Part shown: positions 44,401 through 53,224 of the stretch, one piece after another
Numbering within the stretch: the stretch's first letter is position 1
Layout: every line of letters starts with the position of its first letter
Assembly: GCF_023502425.1 (NCBI RefSeq)
Contig: NZ_JAMFMA010000002.1
Location: 124,001 to 188,000 of the forward strand
Length of the DNA stretch: 64,000 bases
From: Flagellimonas spongiicola
GTDB taxonomy: Bacteria; Bacteroidota; Bacteroidia; Flavobacteriales; Flavobacteriaceae
Direction: 5' to 3'
Notes under the pieces: model-generated
The model's input: only the letters and a program-made list of their open reading frames with translations
What the model was told of the DNA's origin: nothing
Databases searched by the model: none
Translations under genes and position numbers: made by a program

Positions 44401-44731
44401 CTGCGAACACACCTGCTTCTTTTGCAATTTCCTCAAATACGAAATCCCCCTTATTAAGGTATAGATGGCTACCAACCATATTTCCAGTAAAATAGATGTC
44501 CAAAAGACCATCATTATTTAAATCTCCAATTGCGACGCCTCCTCCATTGTACATGTAGCTATATTCGAGGACATTAAATTCTTCTGTTTCCAACAGCTTG
44601 TTCACAAATTTGACTCCTGTCTTATTTGCTGGCATTAGTGTAAACATGGTATCGTTTCCAGGGTTAGAACAAGAAAGCACGGAAAGCAAGAATAGGCCCG
44701 ACAAAAAAAACTTTAAGCGAAAAAAATGCAT
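41417..44731 (-). CDS. FG-GAP/VCBS repeat lipoprotein with UnbV/ASPIC domain
   Basis: 1104-residue surface lipoprotein (lipobox VLSC). Many FG-GAP/VCBS calcium-binding propeller repeats are visible by the pattern DxNNDGxxDI (for example IGDLNNDGLLDIYF, MADVNADGLLDIYV, FFDYDNDGDLDLYL, IADYDNDGHKDVYV) in two groups. Between them is a UnbV/ASPIC domain (about 510-590: GVGAKVVLEQNGKSMVQEM, SRGYQSSMPYNLIFGLG, VIVNWPDGKIQEL). Such proteins commonly follow SusCD pairs and probably bind a glycan or hold the complex together, though their function is not known. The gene lies after a strong stem-loop behind susD. Confidence 0.85.
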   Translation of the reverse strand: MHFFRLKFFLSGLFLLSVLSCSNPGNDTMFTLMPANKTGVKFVNKLLETEEFNVLEYSYMYNGGGVAIGDLNNDGLLDIYFTGNMVGSHLYLNKGDFVFEEIAKEAGVFADGFWNTGTTMADVNADGLLDIYVCRSAAKSPHKRHNLLFINNGDLTFTESAEAFGLDDTGYTTQASFFDYDNDGDLDLYLLNHSTQEYAGFDRITYKLKNRKNEAYSDKLYKNENGWFYDASGEAGLVSNVLGFGLGVSVSDVNNDGWLDIYVSNDYNEQDYLYLNNQDGTFSESLEDYVGHTSLFSMGSDIADINNDGFTDIMTLDMLPEDNYRQKMVSGPDNFEKHSLLEKSGFYNQTMRNMMHLNNHGNSFSEIGQYSGISNTDWSWASLIADYDNDGHKDVYVTNGYKRDYTNMDFINYAVQEKLNENRTGQKTAITELLTNMPSAVVENYMFHNNGDLTFTKKNLDWGLNQKSLSNGAAYGDLDNDGDLDLVVNNIDEKAFIYRNNSELHLNNNHLKVKLIGNKWNKFGVGAKVVLEQNGKSMVQEMIPSRGYQSSMPYNLIFGLGTDSIVERVIVNWPDGKIQELKNSKANTTLEFYQVEAVTILESTISEEAKGLFSATEPGKMAFEHKENEYNDFKRERLLPHQLSTQGPRIAYGDVNGDGLDDAFIGGAKGSSGELLVQDKTGNFVAQNNGFLNQDIDSEDIGARFFDADGDRDLDLYVVSGGNAFEPDDPALQDRLYLNNGRGQFRKSTSSLPQMLTSGSCVKSGDIDNDGDMDLFVGGRLSPGAYPTAPRSYVLLNDGNGKFEDRTKEIHPDLEYPGMVTDALWTDYNADEQLDLILVGEWMPIRFFSGNGNKLEEVTNSTGVTNSEGFWNTIAEDDLDGDGDMDYVLGNFGLNSQLKASPEEPATLYVKDFDDNGSIDPILCSYIMGEEFPVFSKDDLVEQLNGLKSKYVNYEDYANEKITDIFSPQDLESSSVMQVKNFQSSYLENLGSDQFQFTALPKEAQLAPVYGILIEDFNNDGNLDLLLGGNFFGTRVKYGRYDANKGTLLLGDGKGNFENANPVEYGLNVEGEVRDIALLELANDSKLLVFVKNNAPLETLLWAN

Positions 44732-44799
44732 ATCTAAAGATTAGGTTATATTAAGACACCCCAGGTGAATGTGACCCTAGGAACAAACAATGATAGAAA

Positions 44800-44833
44800 A
44801 AAATACCAATGCTATAAACAGCATTGGTATTTT
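44800..44833 (-). terminator. Terminator-like stem-loop behind the second susD
   Basis: Perfect 14-base stem, AAAATACCAATGCT (44800-44813) with AGCATTGGTATTTT (44820-44833), loop of 6. Read on the minus strand it ends in a run of T. It lies 23 bases after the susD stop and before the FG-GAP gene, the same position as the stem-loop behind the first susD (22793-22826). Confidence 0.85.
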
Positions 44834-44856
44834 CGGAACTTAAACCTAACTCAAAA

Positions 44857-46452
44857 CTAATTTTTAGCGTCCCACCATAGTCTAGTGGTACCAAGATCGG
44901 GGCCGCCTAACAAAGAAGATACCGCTTCATTAACAGCATCTGTATTGTCGGCATATTCCGTGGCAGTATAGGTCATCCTTCTTGGAATCTCATCTACTGC
45001 AATATCCGGGTTAAGCGAATTTAATCTATTAAAGAGTGTTGGATAGCCAGTTCTTCTACGCTCAGCATAGGCTTCAGCACTATCTGGCCATAAGGCAATC
45101 CATTTTTGTGTGATAATTTGTTCCAATTGTTCCTCAGAGGTGCCGGCAGCATTATAGGCTACAGGAACGGACGAAACAGCAGGATTAGCTCCATCAACAG
45201 CTGCAGGAATCAATGCACTCGTTACATAATCATTTCCGGAAAGATTGGTACCATCATAACCATGTTGCAAATGTGATTGAGTGATTCCTTGATTGTAAAG
45301 ATCTTCAGATGTACCTCCTGCAGCCCATCCTTCAAGTGCGGCTTCAGCCCTAAGGAAGTATGCCTCTGATGCAGCCATAACAATTACAGTTGGTCCTGGA
45401 TCCCCCCCAGCAGTGTATGGACCTGCCATGTTTGACGCTAAATCATTGAAAGGCGTTGTTGCCTTTGCTGATGCAGTCTGGCCATTTCGCATTCCCTCGT
45501 ATGGAAATTCTACCCCTACAGGGTCATCTGCTGCATCTGGAGAAGCAGCGGGAGCATAATAAGTTGCAACCCTAGGATCTTCGTATCCTTTAAGGATGCT
45601 TTCCATATCAGCACTCATACGGAATTCGCCCCATTGCGTAATTGTGGTATAACTATTTGTGAAATTTAAATCTGTTTGGATTAATGCATTGTCATCATTG
45701 GACATCATCACACCACCAGCAATTGCGGCTTCCGCATTGGATTGCGCCAAGCCTGGAGCTACATACTTAACTCGCATGGCCAAACGAAGACGTAACGTAT
45801 TTGCAAATGTTAGCCACTTGCTCGCATCACCACCAAAAAGGACATCATTTGCTCCTAAAAAGGAAGTTGTTCCTGCATTGGCCTGCAAAACAGTTGTCGC
45901 TTCGGCCAGTGTGGTAAAAAAGTCATTATAAATGGCTTCTTGAGAGTCATATGAAACCGTATTTTCCAAATTTCCAAAATTGGAATAAGGAATCGGCCCC
46001 CAATAATCTGTAACTCTATGGTATGCATATACTCTCCATACCTTCATCATCGCATTCTCCAACTCAAAGCCCAACTCTTCAGCAGTATCCTCAACGTATT
46101 TTATCTGAGGTGCAGATCTACTGTAAAAATAGCGATATGCGCCATTGAGCCAACCACCAACTAATATGAATTGATCACTATCAAAGTTAGGTGCTGTTGT
46201 TGCAAAATAATTGGCATATACATCTGAAAACAAGGATTGCCATAATTGGAAAGGTCCCCTTGCCGCATCAAAAGGCATAAAATTTGGTGTATATAAGGCC
46301 CTTTTTACAAATAGCGGATAATCTGCAGGGGTCACACCATCAGTTGTCAGAACTTTTGGATCAGTATTTGTTTCTGTAAAGTCATCTGTGCATCCCAGCA
46401 GAAATCCTGCCAGCATCATGCCCATAAATAATTTTTTGATAATTCTTCTCAT
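44857..46452 (-). CDS. SusD/RagB-family nutrient-binding lipoprotein (sigma/FecR locus)
   Basis: 531 residues, of the longer SusD-like type (SusD-like 2). Lipobox LLGC is followed by TDDFTETNTDPK, the family's usual mature start (NxNPN/DP region). The body has helical repeats, and the C terminus has QIITQKWIALWPDSAEAYAERRRTGYP, the analogue of the WxEFRRTGYP signature. It forms the lid of the SusC channel encoded 26 bases upstream. It differs strongly from the SusD at 22876 and so takes a different ligand. Its proximity to xylBA suggests a pentose-containing glycan, but this is only contextual. Confidence 0.92.
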   Translation of the reverse strand: MRRIIKKLFMGMMLAGFLLGCTDDFTETNTDPKVLTTDGVTPADYPLFVKRALYTPNFMPFDAARGPFQLWQSLFSDVYANYFATTAPNFDSDQFILVGGWLNGAYRYFYSRSAPQIKYVEDTAEELGFELENAMMKVWRVYAYHRVTDYWGPIPYSNFGNLENTVSYDSQEAIYNDFFTTLAEATTVLQANAGTTSFLGANDVLFGGDASKWLTFANTLRLRLAMRVKYVAPGLAQSNAEAAIAGGVMMSNDDNALIQTDLNFTNSYTTITQWGEFRMSADMESILKGYEDPRVATYYAPAASPDAADDPVGVEFPYEGMRNGQTASAKATTPFNDLASNMAGPYTAGGDPGPTVIVMAASEAYFLRAEAALEGWAAGGTSEDLYNQGITQSHLQHGYDGTNLSGNDYVTSALIPAAVDGANPAVSSVPVAYNAAGTSEEQLEQIITQKWIALWPDSAEAYAERRRTGYPTLFNRLNSLNPDIAVDEIPRRMTYTATEYADNTDAVNEAVSSLLGGPDLGTTRLWWDAKN

Positions 46453-46478
46453 GTTTTTTCTTTTAAATTACAGTTTTT

Positions 46479-49400
46479 TTAGAATCCAAAGTTAATTGAT
46501 AAACCAAGTTGTCTTGTCGTTGGTAAAGGAAAAGCAGACGTACCTTCTGCATTGTTTGCTGTACTAGCAAGCAAATCTGGGTCAAAACTTTCCGCTTTAT
46601 TTGAGATAAAGAAAAGATTTCTTCCCACGAACGAAACATTTGCTGTCTTTATAAAAGTCTTGGACAACACACTCTGGGGTACAGAGTAGCCAATCACCAA
46701 TTCTCTTAGTCTAACGTTGGACAGGTCAGTAACAAAAGCCTCACCTACAGGTGTATTTCTACCTCCAACACGGTTCCAGTAGTCTTCAGCGGTAACTGAG
46801 ATATTGTTTGCTGCTCCACTTGATTGAACAATCGCTGTCTCACCTGCCAAAAAGTTCTCACCAATTATCAACCCACCTTCTCTTCCTTGAAGGGTTGATT
46901 CCAATACCCCATCACGAGCTAAAATAGCATCAGTGAAATTGGTCGCAGTACCTCCTTGACGAATATCTATCAATGCGCTGAAGTTGAAATTTTTGTAACG
47001 GAAAGAATTTCGAACACCACCCAACCAATCAGGGTTGAAATTTGCGACTAACACGTCGCTTCTTCCTGGTGTGATCAAGGGCAAGCCCAAGTCGTCAATA
47101 AGTACCCTGCCTTGATCATCTCTTTGAAAACCACGGGAGTAGATATCTCCAAATTCTCCGCCAACTTGTAAAACATAGTCTCTAATAAAGTCGCTATTGG
47201 TCGTCAAGCGGTCAAAACCTTCGGCAATCGCCAAAACCTCGCTTTCGTTGGTTCCAAAATTCACATCCAAGTCCCATGTAAAATCTGGATTGTCGATAAT
47301 CGTTGCACCCAATATAATCTCAACACCTTTATTCTGAATATCTGCTCCGTTCTGGAAACGACTGGCGATTCCAGATGCGACAGGTGTTGGTGTTGCAAAT
47401 ATCTGATCAAAAGTATTGGTCTTGAACCAAGTAAAGTCAAATCGTAAACGATTTTCCATCCAACGAGAATCAAATCCAAGTTCTAAAGACCGCGTTGTTT
47501 CAGGACGTAGATTTGGATTCGGCAATACTTCATCTAATTCACCCGTTCCAGCAATAATATTTGCTTGTCGGAATAATGAAAAGGCATCAGTATCGTTACC
47601 CACTTCTGCCCAGTTACTTCTCAATTTCAAGAAGCTCATTGGACCAAAATCAGCATCAAACAAATCAGTTACCACTGCAGTTAAACCAACAGATGGATAG
47701 AAATATGAACGATTATCTTCTGGAAGTGTGGAGCTCCAATCATTCCTTGCCGTTATATTCAGATACACTGCATTTTTATAGGAGAATTCCCCAAATGCAT
47801 AAACTGATTGTGTCTCAAATGTTTCAAATTCTTCACGTGCCGTGGGGTCTTGTGTATTCCCAAGTGCAAAGAGGTTTTCAATAGAAAAATTAGATCCCTC
47901 TCCCCATAGTCTATCTCTTCGGAAGTTTCTAAGGTTGGCACCTGCATTCAAATCTATACTAAAATCCTCGGAAAGATTCTTGTTGAAGTTTATAAGCACG
48001 TCGGTATTCCAATCTGATATCACCTGTTGTTCGTTGCGATAACTACCAAATTGTGCCACCGTATAGGTATCATTTGACCGTAGAATCTCTGATCTATAGC
48101 TATCTCTATCCAATGCGGAACGCCCTAATATATATAGGTCGTCCGTTATTTGATATTTTAGGGATAACAAACCAAGTACACGTTCCTGTATTCTTGGACG
48201 CAAGACATTGTTAATTGTCCAATACGGGTTACCACCACCATTAAACTGGGGCAAAAAATAGTGTTGACGAACTTTTCCCTCCGCATTTACAAAACTGAAG
48301 TTTTCAAAATCCTCGGTACGGATGTTACGTGGCGTTTTATACAAATAACGTACCGGGTTATCAAAACCTTCACCTGTGGCCAATTGGTTGGAAAAATCAT
48401 CACGGATATAATTCAATTTTACATCTGTCGTTAATTTATCCGTTACTCTAGAATTGATACGTGTGGAAATACTGTGTCGTTGCAAATCATTTCCTGGTAC
48501 AATTCCTCCTGCATCAGTATAGGTATACCCTAAAAACACATTGGATTTTTCACTATTGATATTAACACCAATATTGGTAGCTAAATTATGTCCAACTTGG
48601 AAAAAATCATCAACATTGTCAGGCTGAGCTTCATACGTATAGGTCTGCCCAAATAGAGGATATTCAGGATTATTGGACCAATGTGCTACCTGGCTGCCAT
48701 CGAATCTTGGTCCCCAAGAAGTGGTAGCTTGTTCGCCATATACACCTCCAGCTCCTTGACCATATTCATTTTGCAATTCCAAAAGGTTAATGGCACTAGC
48801 AAAGTTTGCGGTAAAACTTACAGAAGTAGAAACACCTTCCGGAGCACCTTTTCCTGATTTAGTTGTAATCACAATTGCGCCGTTGGCCGCTCTACTTCCA
48901 TAAAGTGCTGCTGCATTTGCACCTCTTAGGACCGATATTTCTTGAATGTCATCAGGACTAATATTATTGATGTCACCATTTAACAAAATCCCATCTACCA
49001 CATAAAGAGGTTGACTACTTCCATTAATGGAACGGTTACCACGAAGCAATACTTTGGTCGGGGCACCTACACCAGCGGCCGATTGTGTAACGGACAAACC
49101 TGCGACTTTCCCGCTCAAACCTTCCAAAACATTAACTGGTCGAGCTTGAGTCAATTCTTCTGTGCTAACCTGCTGGTTGGCGTAAGAAAGTGATTTTTCT
49201 GAACGCTCTAAACCTAAGGCCGTAACAACCACCTCATCCAGTTGGCTAGCGTCTTCCTGCATTACTACATCGATTGCGTTGGAAGAGCCAACAGAAATGT
49301 TCTGCGATAACATACCCAGGTATGAGAATACCAAAACCGCCCCATCGGACACTTCGATGGAGTAATTCCCATCAAAATCAGTTTGGGTACCATTGGTTGT

Positions 49401-49862
49401 CCCTTGTTCCAAAATGCTAACTCCAGGTAGCGGACCACCATTAGCATCTGAGACATTTCCCGTTACTGTTCGCTGTACTATGTCCTTTTCAATGACAACA
49501 GGTGCTTCTTTTTTAGGTCTCGGAGTAACGGCGATAGTTGTGTTTATCCTTCTAAAATTCAAAGAGGCTTCTGTACTTATTTGCTCCAATAGATCATAAA
49601 CAGAATGTGGTCCTTGAGCAATCAGGAATCTTGTTTTTCCTTTCACGTCTTTCTCATCGTAATTGAATTTGAAAGCCGATTGGTTCTCGATTTCATCGAA
49701 GACATCCAATACCTTGACTTCACTCGTTGAGTTCCATTCAAGATAAATGTCCTTCATACTTTGCGTATAACCCTCGTTTGCCATCGCGAAATAGCAGAAT
49801 ATTAGTTGTAAAATAAATATCCTAGAGAGCATAGCGATTGTTTTAGATAATTTAAATTTCAT
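46479..49862 (-). CDS. SusC/RagA-family receptor with STN signalling domain
   Basis: 1127-residue TonB-dependent outer-membrane transporter. After the signal peptide (ending GYTQS) there is an STN domain (about 45-100: VLDVFDEIENQSAFKFNYDEKDV, SVYDLLEQISTEASLNFRR), then a carboxypeptidase-like domain (about 132-215: VTGNVSDANGGPLPGVSILEQG), LDEVVVTALGLERSEKSLSYA, the plug with GNRSINGSSQPLYVVDGILL and LYGSRAANGAIVITTKSGKG, and a beta-barrel ending LSINFGF. The STN domain passes the ligand signal to the FecR anti-sigma factor encoded just upstream, which controls the ECF sigma factor. Together they form a classic trans-envelope PUL control system. Confidence 0.95.
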   Translation of the reverse strand: MKFKLSKTIAMLSRIFILQLIFCYFAMANEGYTQSMKDIYLEWNSTSEVKVLDVFDEIENQSAFKFNYDEKDVKGKTRFLIAQGPHSVYDLLEQISTEASLNFRRINTTIAVTPRPKKEAPVVIEKDIVQRTVTGNVSDANGGPLPGVSILEQGTTNGTQTDFDGNYSIEVSDGAVLVFSYLGMLSQNISVGSSNAIDVVMQEDASQLDEVVVTALGLERSEKSLSYANQQVSTEELTQARPVNVLEGLSGKVAGLSVTQSAAGVGAPTKVLLRGNRSINGSSQPLYVVDGILLNGDINNISPDDIQEISVLRGANAAALYGSRAANGAIVITTKSGKGAPEGVSTSVSFTANFASAINLLELQNEYGQGAGGVYGEQATTSWGPRFDGSQVAHWSNNPEYPLFGQTYTYEAQPDNVDDFFQVGHNLATNIGVNINSEKSNVFLGYTYTDAGGIVPGNDLQRHSISTRINSRVTDKLTTDVKLNYIRDDFSNQLATGEGFDNPVRYLYKTPRNIRTEDFENFSFVNAEGKVRQHYFLPQFNGGGNPYWTINNVLRPRIQERVLGLLSLKYQITDDLYILGRSALDRDSYRSEILRSNDTYTVAQFGSYRNEQQVISDWNTDVLINFNKNLSEDFSIDLNAGANLRNFRRDRLWGEGSNFSIENLFALGNTQDPTAREEFETFETQSVYAFGEFSYKNAVYLNITARNDWSSTLPEDNRSYFYPSVGLTAVVTDLFDADFGPMSFLKLRSNWAEVGNDTDAFSLFRQANIIAGTGELDEVLPNPNLRPETTRSLELGFDSRWMENRLRFDFTWFKTNTFDQIFATPTPVASGIASRFQNGADIQNKGVEIILGATIIDNPDFTWDLDVNFGTNESEVLAIAEGFDRLTTNSDFIRDYVLQVGGEFGDIYSRGFQRDDQGRVLIDDLGLPLITPGRSDVLVANFNPDWLGGVRNSFRYKNFNFSALIDIRQGGTATNFTDAILARDGVLESTLQGREGGLIIGENFLAGETAIVQSSGAANNISVTAEDYWNRVGGRNTPVGEAFVTDLSNVRLRELVIGYSVPQSVLSKTFIKTANVSFVGRNLFFISNKAESFDPDLLASTANNAEGTSAFPLPTTRQLGLSINFGF

Positions 49863-50003
49863 GTTGTTAACATCGGTTTAGTTGACTTACTTTAATTGAG
49901 TTATTGAAGATAAATTCACCTCCACTGAAAGCACTACTTTCTTTGGGGCCCAATTATCTTATGGATAGTTTTTTATTCTCATAGGTTCTGGTGTTAGTAG
50001 TTC

Positions 50004-51035
50004 TCATTTAAATCTTACAGTAATTGCACGTTCATTGTCCTCATCGATTTCAAAGGAAAATTGTTCCACAAATGCAATTCGTTCCAACACGCTTTCCAAG
50101 CTCTCACTCGGAAACTCTCCCGTGTAGGTAATGCGTCTATTTAGATTGTGGACTTTTATTTCCACATCATACCAGTTTTCAAGTGTTTCCACAATTTCAT
50201 CAAAACTTGCGGCCTTAAACACCAAAACACGTTTAGTCCATTTATAGAAATCCATGTCATCGTAAGCTGAAATCTCAATTTCTCCCTTGGTGGCATCGTA
50301 AGTTGCCTTACCACCAGTATCATCTATTATCTCAGCTTGTTTTTCACCAAAACTTGGCCCTACGGATATTTTACCCTCTACAAGGCCAACTTCTACCTTT
50401 TTCCCTTTTTCGGCTTTTACATTGAATGCAGTCCCCAAGGCACGTGTGACTAAACCAGACGAGTTAACCAAAAAAGGCCTTGTAGAATCTTTGGCTACCT
50501 CAAAGAATGCCTCACCTTCCAAATATATTTCGCGTTTATTCTTAAATTTCGAAGCATATGAAATTCGACTATTATAGTTAAGATATACCGTAGAACCATC
50601 AGGTAATTTAATCCTTGACTTTTGCCCCTTAAGGTTTTCCTTTACCAATTGTTTTACTGGTACGGAAGTATACTTTAAGTTCGTTGAGGTACCATAGTGA
50701 TTCCCAACAGCAAAACTCAACAACAGCAAAATGCTCGCCGCAGCATTTAACCAAGCTGATCGTCTATTAGCTTTTCTTCTCTTTAAATTGATGGATTGAT
50801 CTCCTAAAACGGATTGCAATAGCTCTTCACGATATATTAGCTCAATATCATCCTGAGCGTGAAACTCAAGAGAAAGGATAATTTCCTTTGCAGTTAAGAC
50901 CATATTCTTTTTTGAAGGATTGGCTGCCAACCATTTTTTCCAAAAGAAATGTGAAGTGGTGTCTGGTTTTAACACCCAATCCCGAAACTCGGGATCAGCT
51001 AAAAAATCTTCTAATTCATATTCTTGATATTCCAT
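50004..51035 (-). CDS. FecR-family anti-sigma factor
   Basis: 343 residues. The N-terminal cytoplasmic part (about 1-90) binds the sigma factor; one membrane helix lies near 92-110 (LNAAASILLLLSFAVG). The periplasmic part holds the FecR domain (GQKSRIKLPDGSTVYLNYNSRISY, EIYLEGEAFFEVAKDSTRPFLV, ALGTAFNVKAEKGKKVEVGLVEGKI) and a C-terminal DUF4974-like domain (FDEIVETLENWYDVEIKV, ITYTGEFPSESLESVLERI), which contacts the STN domain of SusC. The gene lies between sigma and susC. Two copies of TATGACATCA at a 20-base step sit 21-51 bases upstream of the start. Confidence 0.94.
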   Translation of the reverse strand: MEYQEYELEDFLADPEFRDWVLKPDTTSHFFWKKWLAANPSKKNMVLTAKEIILSLEFHAQDDIELIYREELLQSVLGDQSINLKRRKANRRSAWLNAAASILLLLSFAVGNHYGTSTNLKYTSVPVKQLVKENLKGQKSRIKLPDGSTVYLNYNSRISYASKFKNKREIYLEGEAFFEVAKDSTRPFLVNSSGLVTRALGTAFNVKAEKGKKVEVGLVEGKISVGPSFGEKQAEIIDDTGGKATYDATKGEIEISAYDDMDFYKWTKRVLVFKAASFDEIVETLENWYDVEIKVHNLNRRITYTGEFPSESLESVLERIAFVEQFSFEIDEDNERAITVRFK

Positions 51036-51056
51036 AGATATAGCCTGTGCTATATT

Positions 51057-51086
51057 TATGACATCAGAACTTTACATATGACATCA
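51057..51086 (-). promoter_or_regulatory. Direct repeats TATGACATCA upstream of fecR
   Basis: TATGACATCA occurs at 51057-51066 and again at 51077-51086, a 20-base step. The second copy is followed by a run of A, as is the related ATGACGTCA at 51945-51953 upstream of the sigma gene. Possible shared binding site, or a box for the sigma factor itself; unproven. Confidence 0.35.
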
Positions 51087-51210
51087 AAAAAATTTAGTTT
51101 TTTTTAAGAAAAGTAAATGAATCTATATTTTTTAAAACCTATTCATGTAGATAAATTGCAATAGGAGCATTTTACATAGGAAATTATCAAACCTAGAAAA
51201 AGCGTTTATT

Positions 51211-51849
51211 TTAAGAATTGGTATTTAGATCTTGAAAGTTTTTCTTTAGTTGCGACAATGACCTGTAAATCAAATTACGTGCGGCCCTAACACTTGAAAA
51301 GCCCATAACTTCCTTGATTTGGGCATAAGACAGACCATTGTAATAGAAATAATACAATGCTTCCCTCTGTCTTCTTGTAAGCTTATTCAACGATTTCTTT
51401 ATCTGTTGAATTTGCCCTTGCCGGAATTGTGTATTTATCAGTACACTTTCATGAGAGGGTGCAAAATAAAAATCAAACGCACCAGAATTTGATTTATATC
51501 TGGACTTTCGTTTTTGCTTTTTCTGTTCAGTGATTATTTTATTCCGATAGCACTTGATCAAATACGCTTTTACGAATTTCACCTTGTGCAGTTTACTTCG
51601 CTTTTTTCGAATATTGACAAAAACATCCTGAAGCGCATCTTTTAATAATTCTGCATCACCAGAATATTGTCTGCCCAGGTTATACAGCAAATCAAAATAA
51701 TGATTGTATAATTTGATGAATGCAGATTCACTTCCATCACAAAACAACCTCCATTCCACATTGGAATCGAATTGCTCTTGAGCAACTGTTGTTCTAGCAA
51801 CGATAAGCTCTTTTGCGAAATCTTTAGAAAGATTGGCGGATTGTTCCAA
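51211..51849 (-). CDS. RNA polymerase sigma-70 factor, ECF type
   Basis: 212 residues. Region 2 is visible (FIKLYNHYFDLLYNLGRQYSGDAELLKDALQDVFVNI, about 47-85), followed by a basic linker (KKRSKLHKVKFVKAYLIKCYRNKI), and region 4 (LTRRQREALYYFYYNGLSYAQIKEVMGFSSVRAARNLIYRSLSQL, about 150-200). Bacteroidota PUL-type ECF factor; its partner is the FecR protein encoded next, with the SusC STN domain as outer sensor. It should transcribe susCD at 44857-49862 and perhaps the genes behind them. It is divergent from the AraC gene at 52061. Confidence 0.94.
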   Translation of the reverse strand: MEQSANLSKDFAKELIVARTTVAQEQFDSNVEWRLFCDGSESAFIKLYNHYFDLLYNLGRQYSGDAELLKDALQDVFVNIRKKRSKLHKVKFVKAYLIKCYRNKIITEQKKQKRKSRYKSNSGAFDFYFAPSHESVLINTQFRQGQIQQIKKSLNKLTRRQREALYYFYYNGLSYAQIKEVMGFSSVRAARNLIYRSLSQLKKNFQDLNTNS

Positions 51850-52060
51850 AATCGCAATACTAAGGTTGAATTAGCCGAAAGATACATAAAATATACTACT
51901 ATTCTTTAAACTTTATTCATTTGGGATTTATTATCAAATAGCTGATGACGTCAAAAATCTTCAGTTATATTAACGGCTTAAAGAGATTCTAACTATCTGA
52001 TATCGGTTAAAAATTTATGTAACTTAGATTAATGCAAAATCCCTTCGTTAGCATACAGCA

Positions 52061-53146
52061 ATGCTATTAAACGCAAATTACAGCACAATCGAAAGCTTAT
52101 TAATCTTAGGCATTATACAAGGATTCATTTTAGGATTTGGGTTACTACTTCAAGGATTAATAAAAAAGGATGGTTTTCCTTGGTTTTCAATACTTATTCT
52201 GTCTTCAACCCTTTGGATAATAGGTCAGTATTTATCTGAATCAGAATACTATAAATCCATTCCGTCATTTTTTATTTTCACTACTAGTTCCCCTTTAATT
52301 GTAGGTCCCATCTTACTATTGCACATTAAATCTACTGGACACAATAAGAAAAAAACATTCAGCAATAAAACCCTATTACATTTTGTACCTGCGCTACTTT
52401 ATATTTTAGTGATTTTGATCTACTTCCATAGTTATTTGGAAAGTGTACCTAACCGACTTGTAGCTGATTATGAAAATACAGGTCCTAGAGATTATTGGAA
52501 ATCACCCATTGGATTGTTCAAAGGAATTCACTTATTATGTTACACCTTAGTTTCATTTCTAATGATAAGGAAACAGCCTATTAGCTTAAAAAACCCTTTA
52601 CCTATTATCATAAGCGCATTGGTTTTAATCCAAATCATCTTTTGGGCTTCTTTATTGACCGGCTATTTCATGACGGAATCAGTTTATGCGCTATTATTGA
52701 CGGTAACTGTTTTGATACTTGGGTACCTAGGTTTCTTTTTCCCAAAACATCTGTCAAAACCAACAGTAATAAAGTATAGTTCCAATAATCTCTCTAAGTC
52801 TAAAGCAATCGCAGTTTTCGAAATGCTGGAACGAGAAATGGAGCGTAAAATGATTTATTTAGATCCTGATCTATCCTTAAAAAGTTTAGCAATTTATCTT
52901 GATGTGAATAAAAAAGAACTTTCCCAAGTCATTAATCAGTTAGGGAGAAAAAACTATTCCGAATACATAAATGGATATCGTATTGCATATGCCAAGACAA
53001 TTTTAAAGTCTGAGAAGCTCAGAAATATGAAAATCATTGGTGTAGCTTTCGAATCTGGGTTTAACAACAAAGATTCCTTTTACTTCTGGTTTAAGAAAAT
53101 TACGGGAAAAACACCAATGCAATACAAGAAAGATTTTAAGGGTTGA
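52061..53146 (+). CDS. Membrane-anchored AraC-family transcriptional regulator
   Basis: 361 residues with about seven N-terminal membrane helices (1-225) and a C-terminal AraC DNA-binding domain (LSLKSLAIYLDVNKKELSQVINQL, then IIGVAFESGFNNKDSFYFWFKKITGKTPMQYKK). Same layout as the proteins at 823 and 59398. It lies 78 bases upstream of the amidohydrolase start on the same strand. The start at 52061 opens with a short polar stretch before helix 1, typical of the group. The signal it senses is unknown; the amidohydrolase or the operon at 54642-59267 are possible targets. Confidence 0.88.
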   Translation: MLLNANYSTIESLLILGIIQGFILGFGLLLQGLIKKDGFPWFSILILSSTLWIIGQYLSESEYYKSIPSFFIFTTSSPLIVGPILLLHIKSTGHNKKKTFSNKTLLHFVPALLYILVILIYFHSYLESVPNRLVADYENTGPRDYWKSPIGLFKGIHLLCYTLVSFLMIRKQPISLKNPLPIIISALVLIQIIFWASLLTGYFMTESVYALLLTVTVLILGYLGFFFPKHLSKPTVIKYSSNNLSKSKAIAVFEMLEREMERKMIYLDPDLSLKSLAIYLDVNKKELSQVINQLGRKNYSEYINGYRIAYAKTILKSEKLRNMKIIGVAFESGFNNKDSFYFWFKKITGKTPMQYKKDFKG

Positions 53147-53224
53147 TTCCAAAAAAATATATCTGGAATCATGATTTCAGATAACTACCACGGGATTTCT
53201 TATAAGATTTGCCCAAAACAATCG

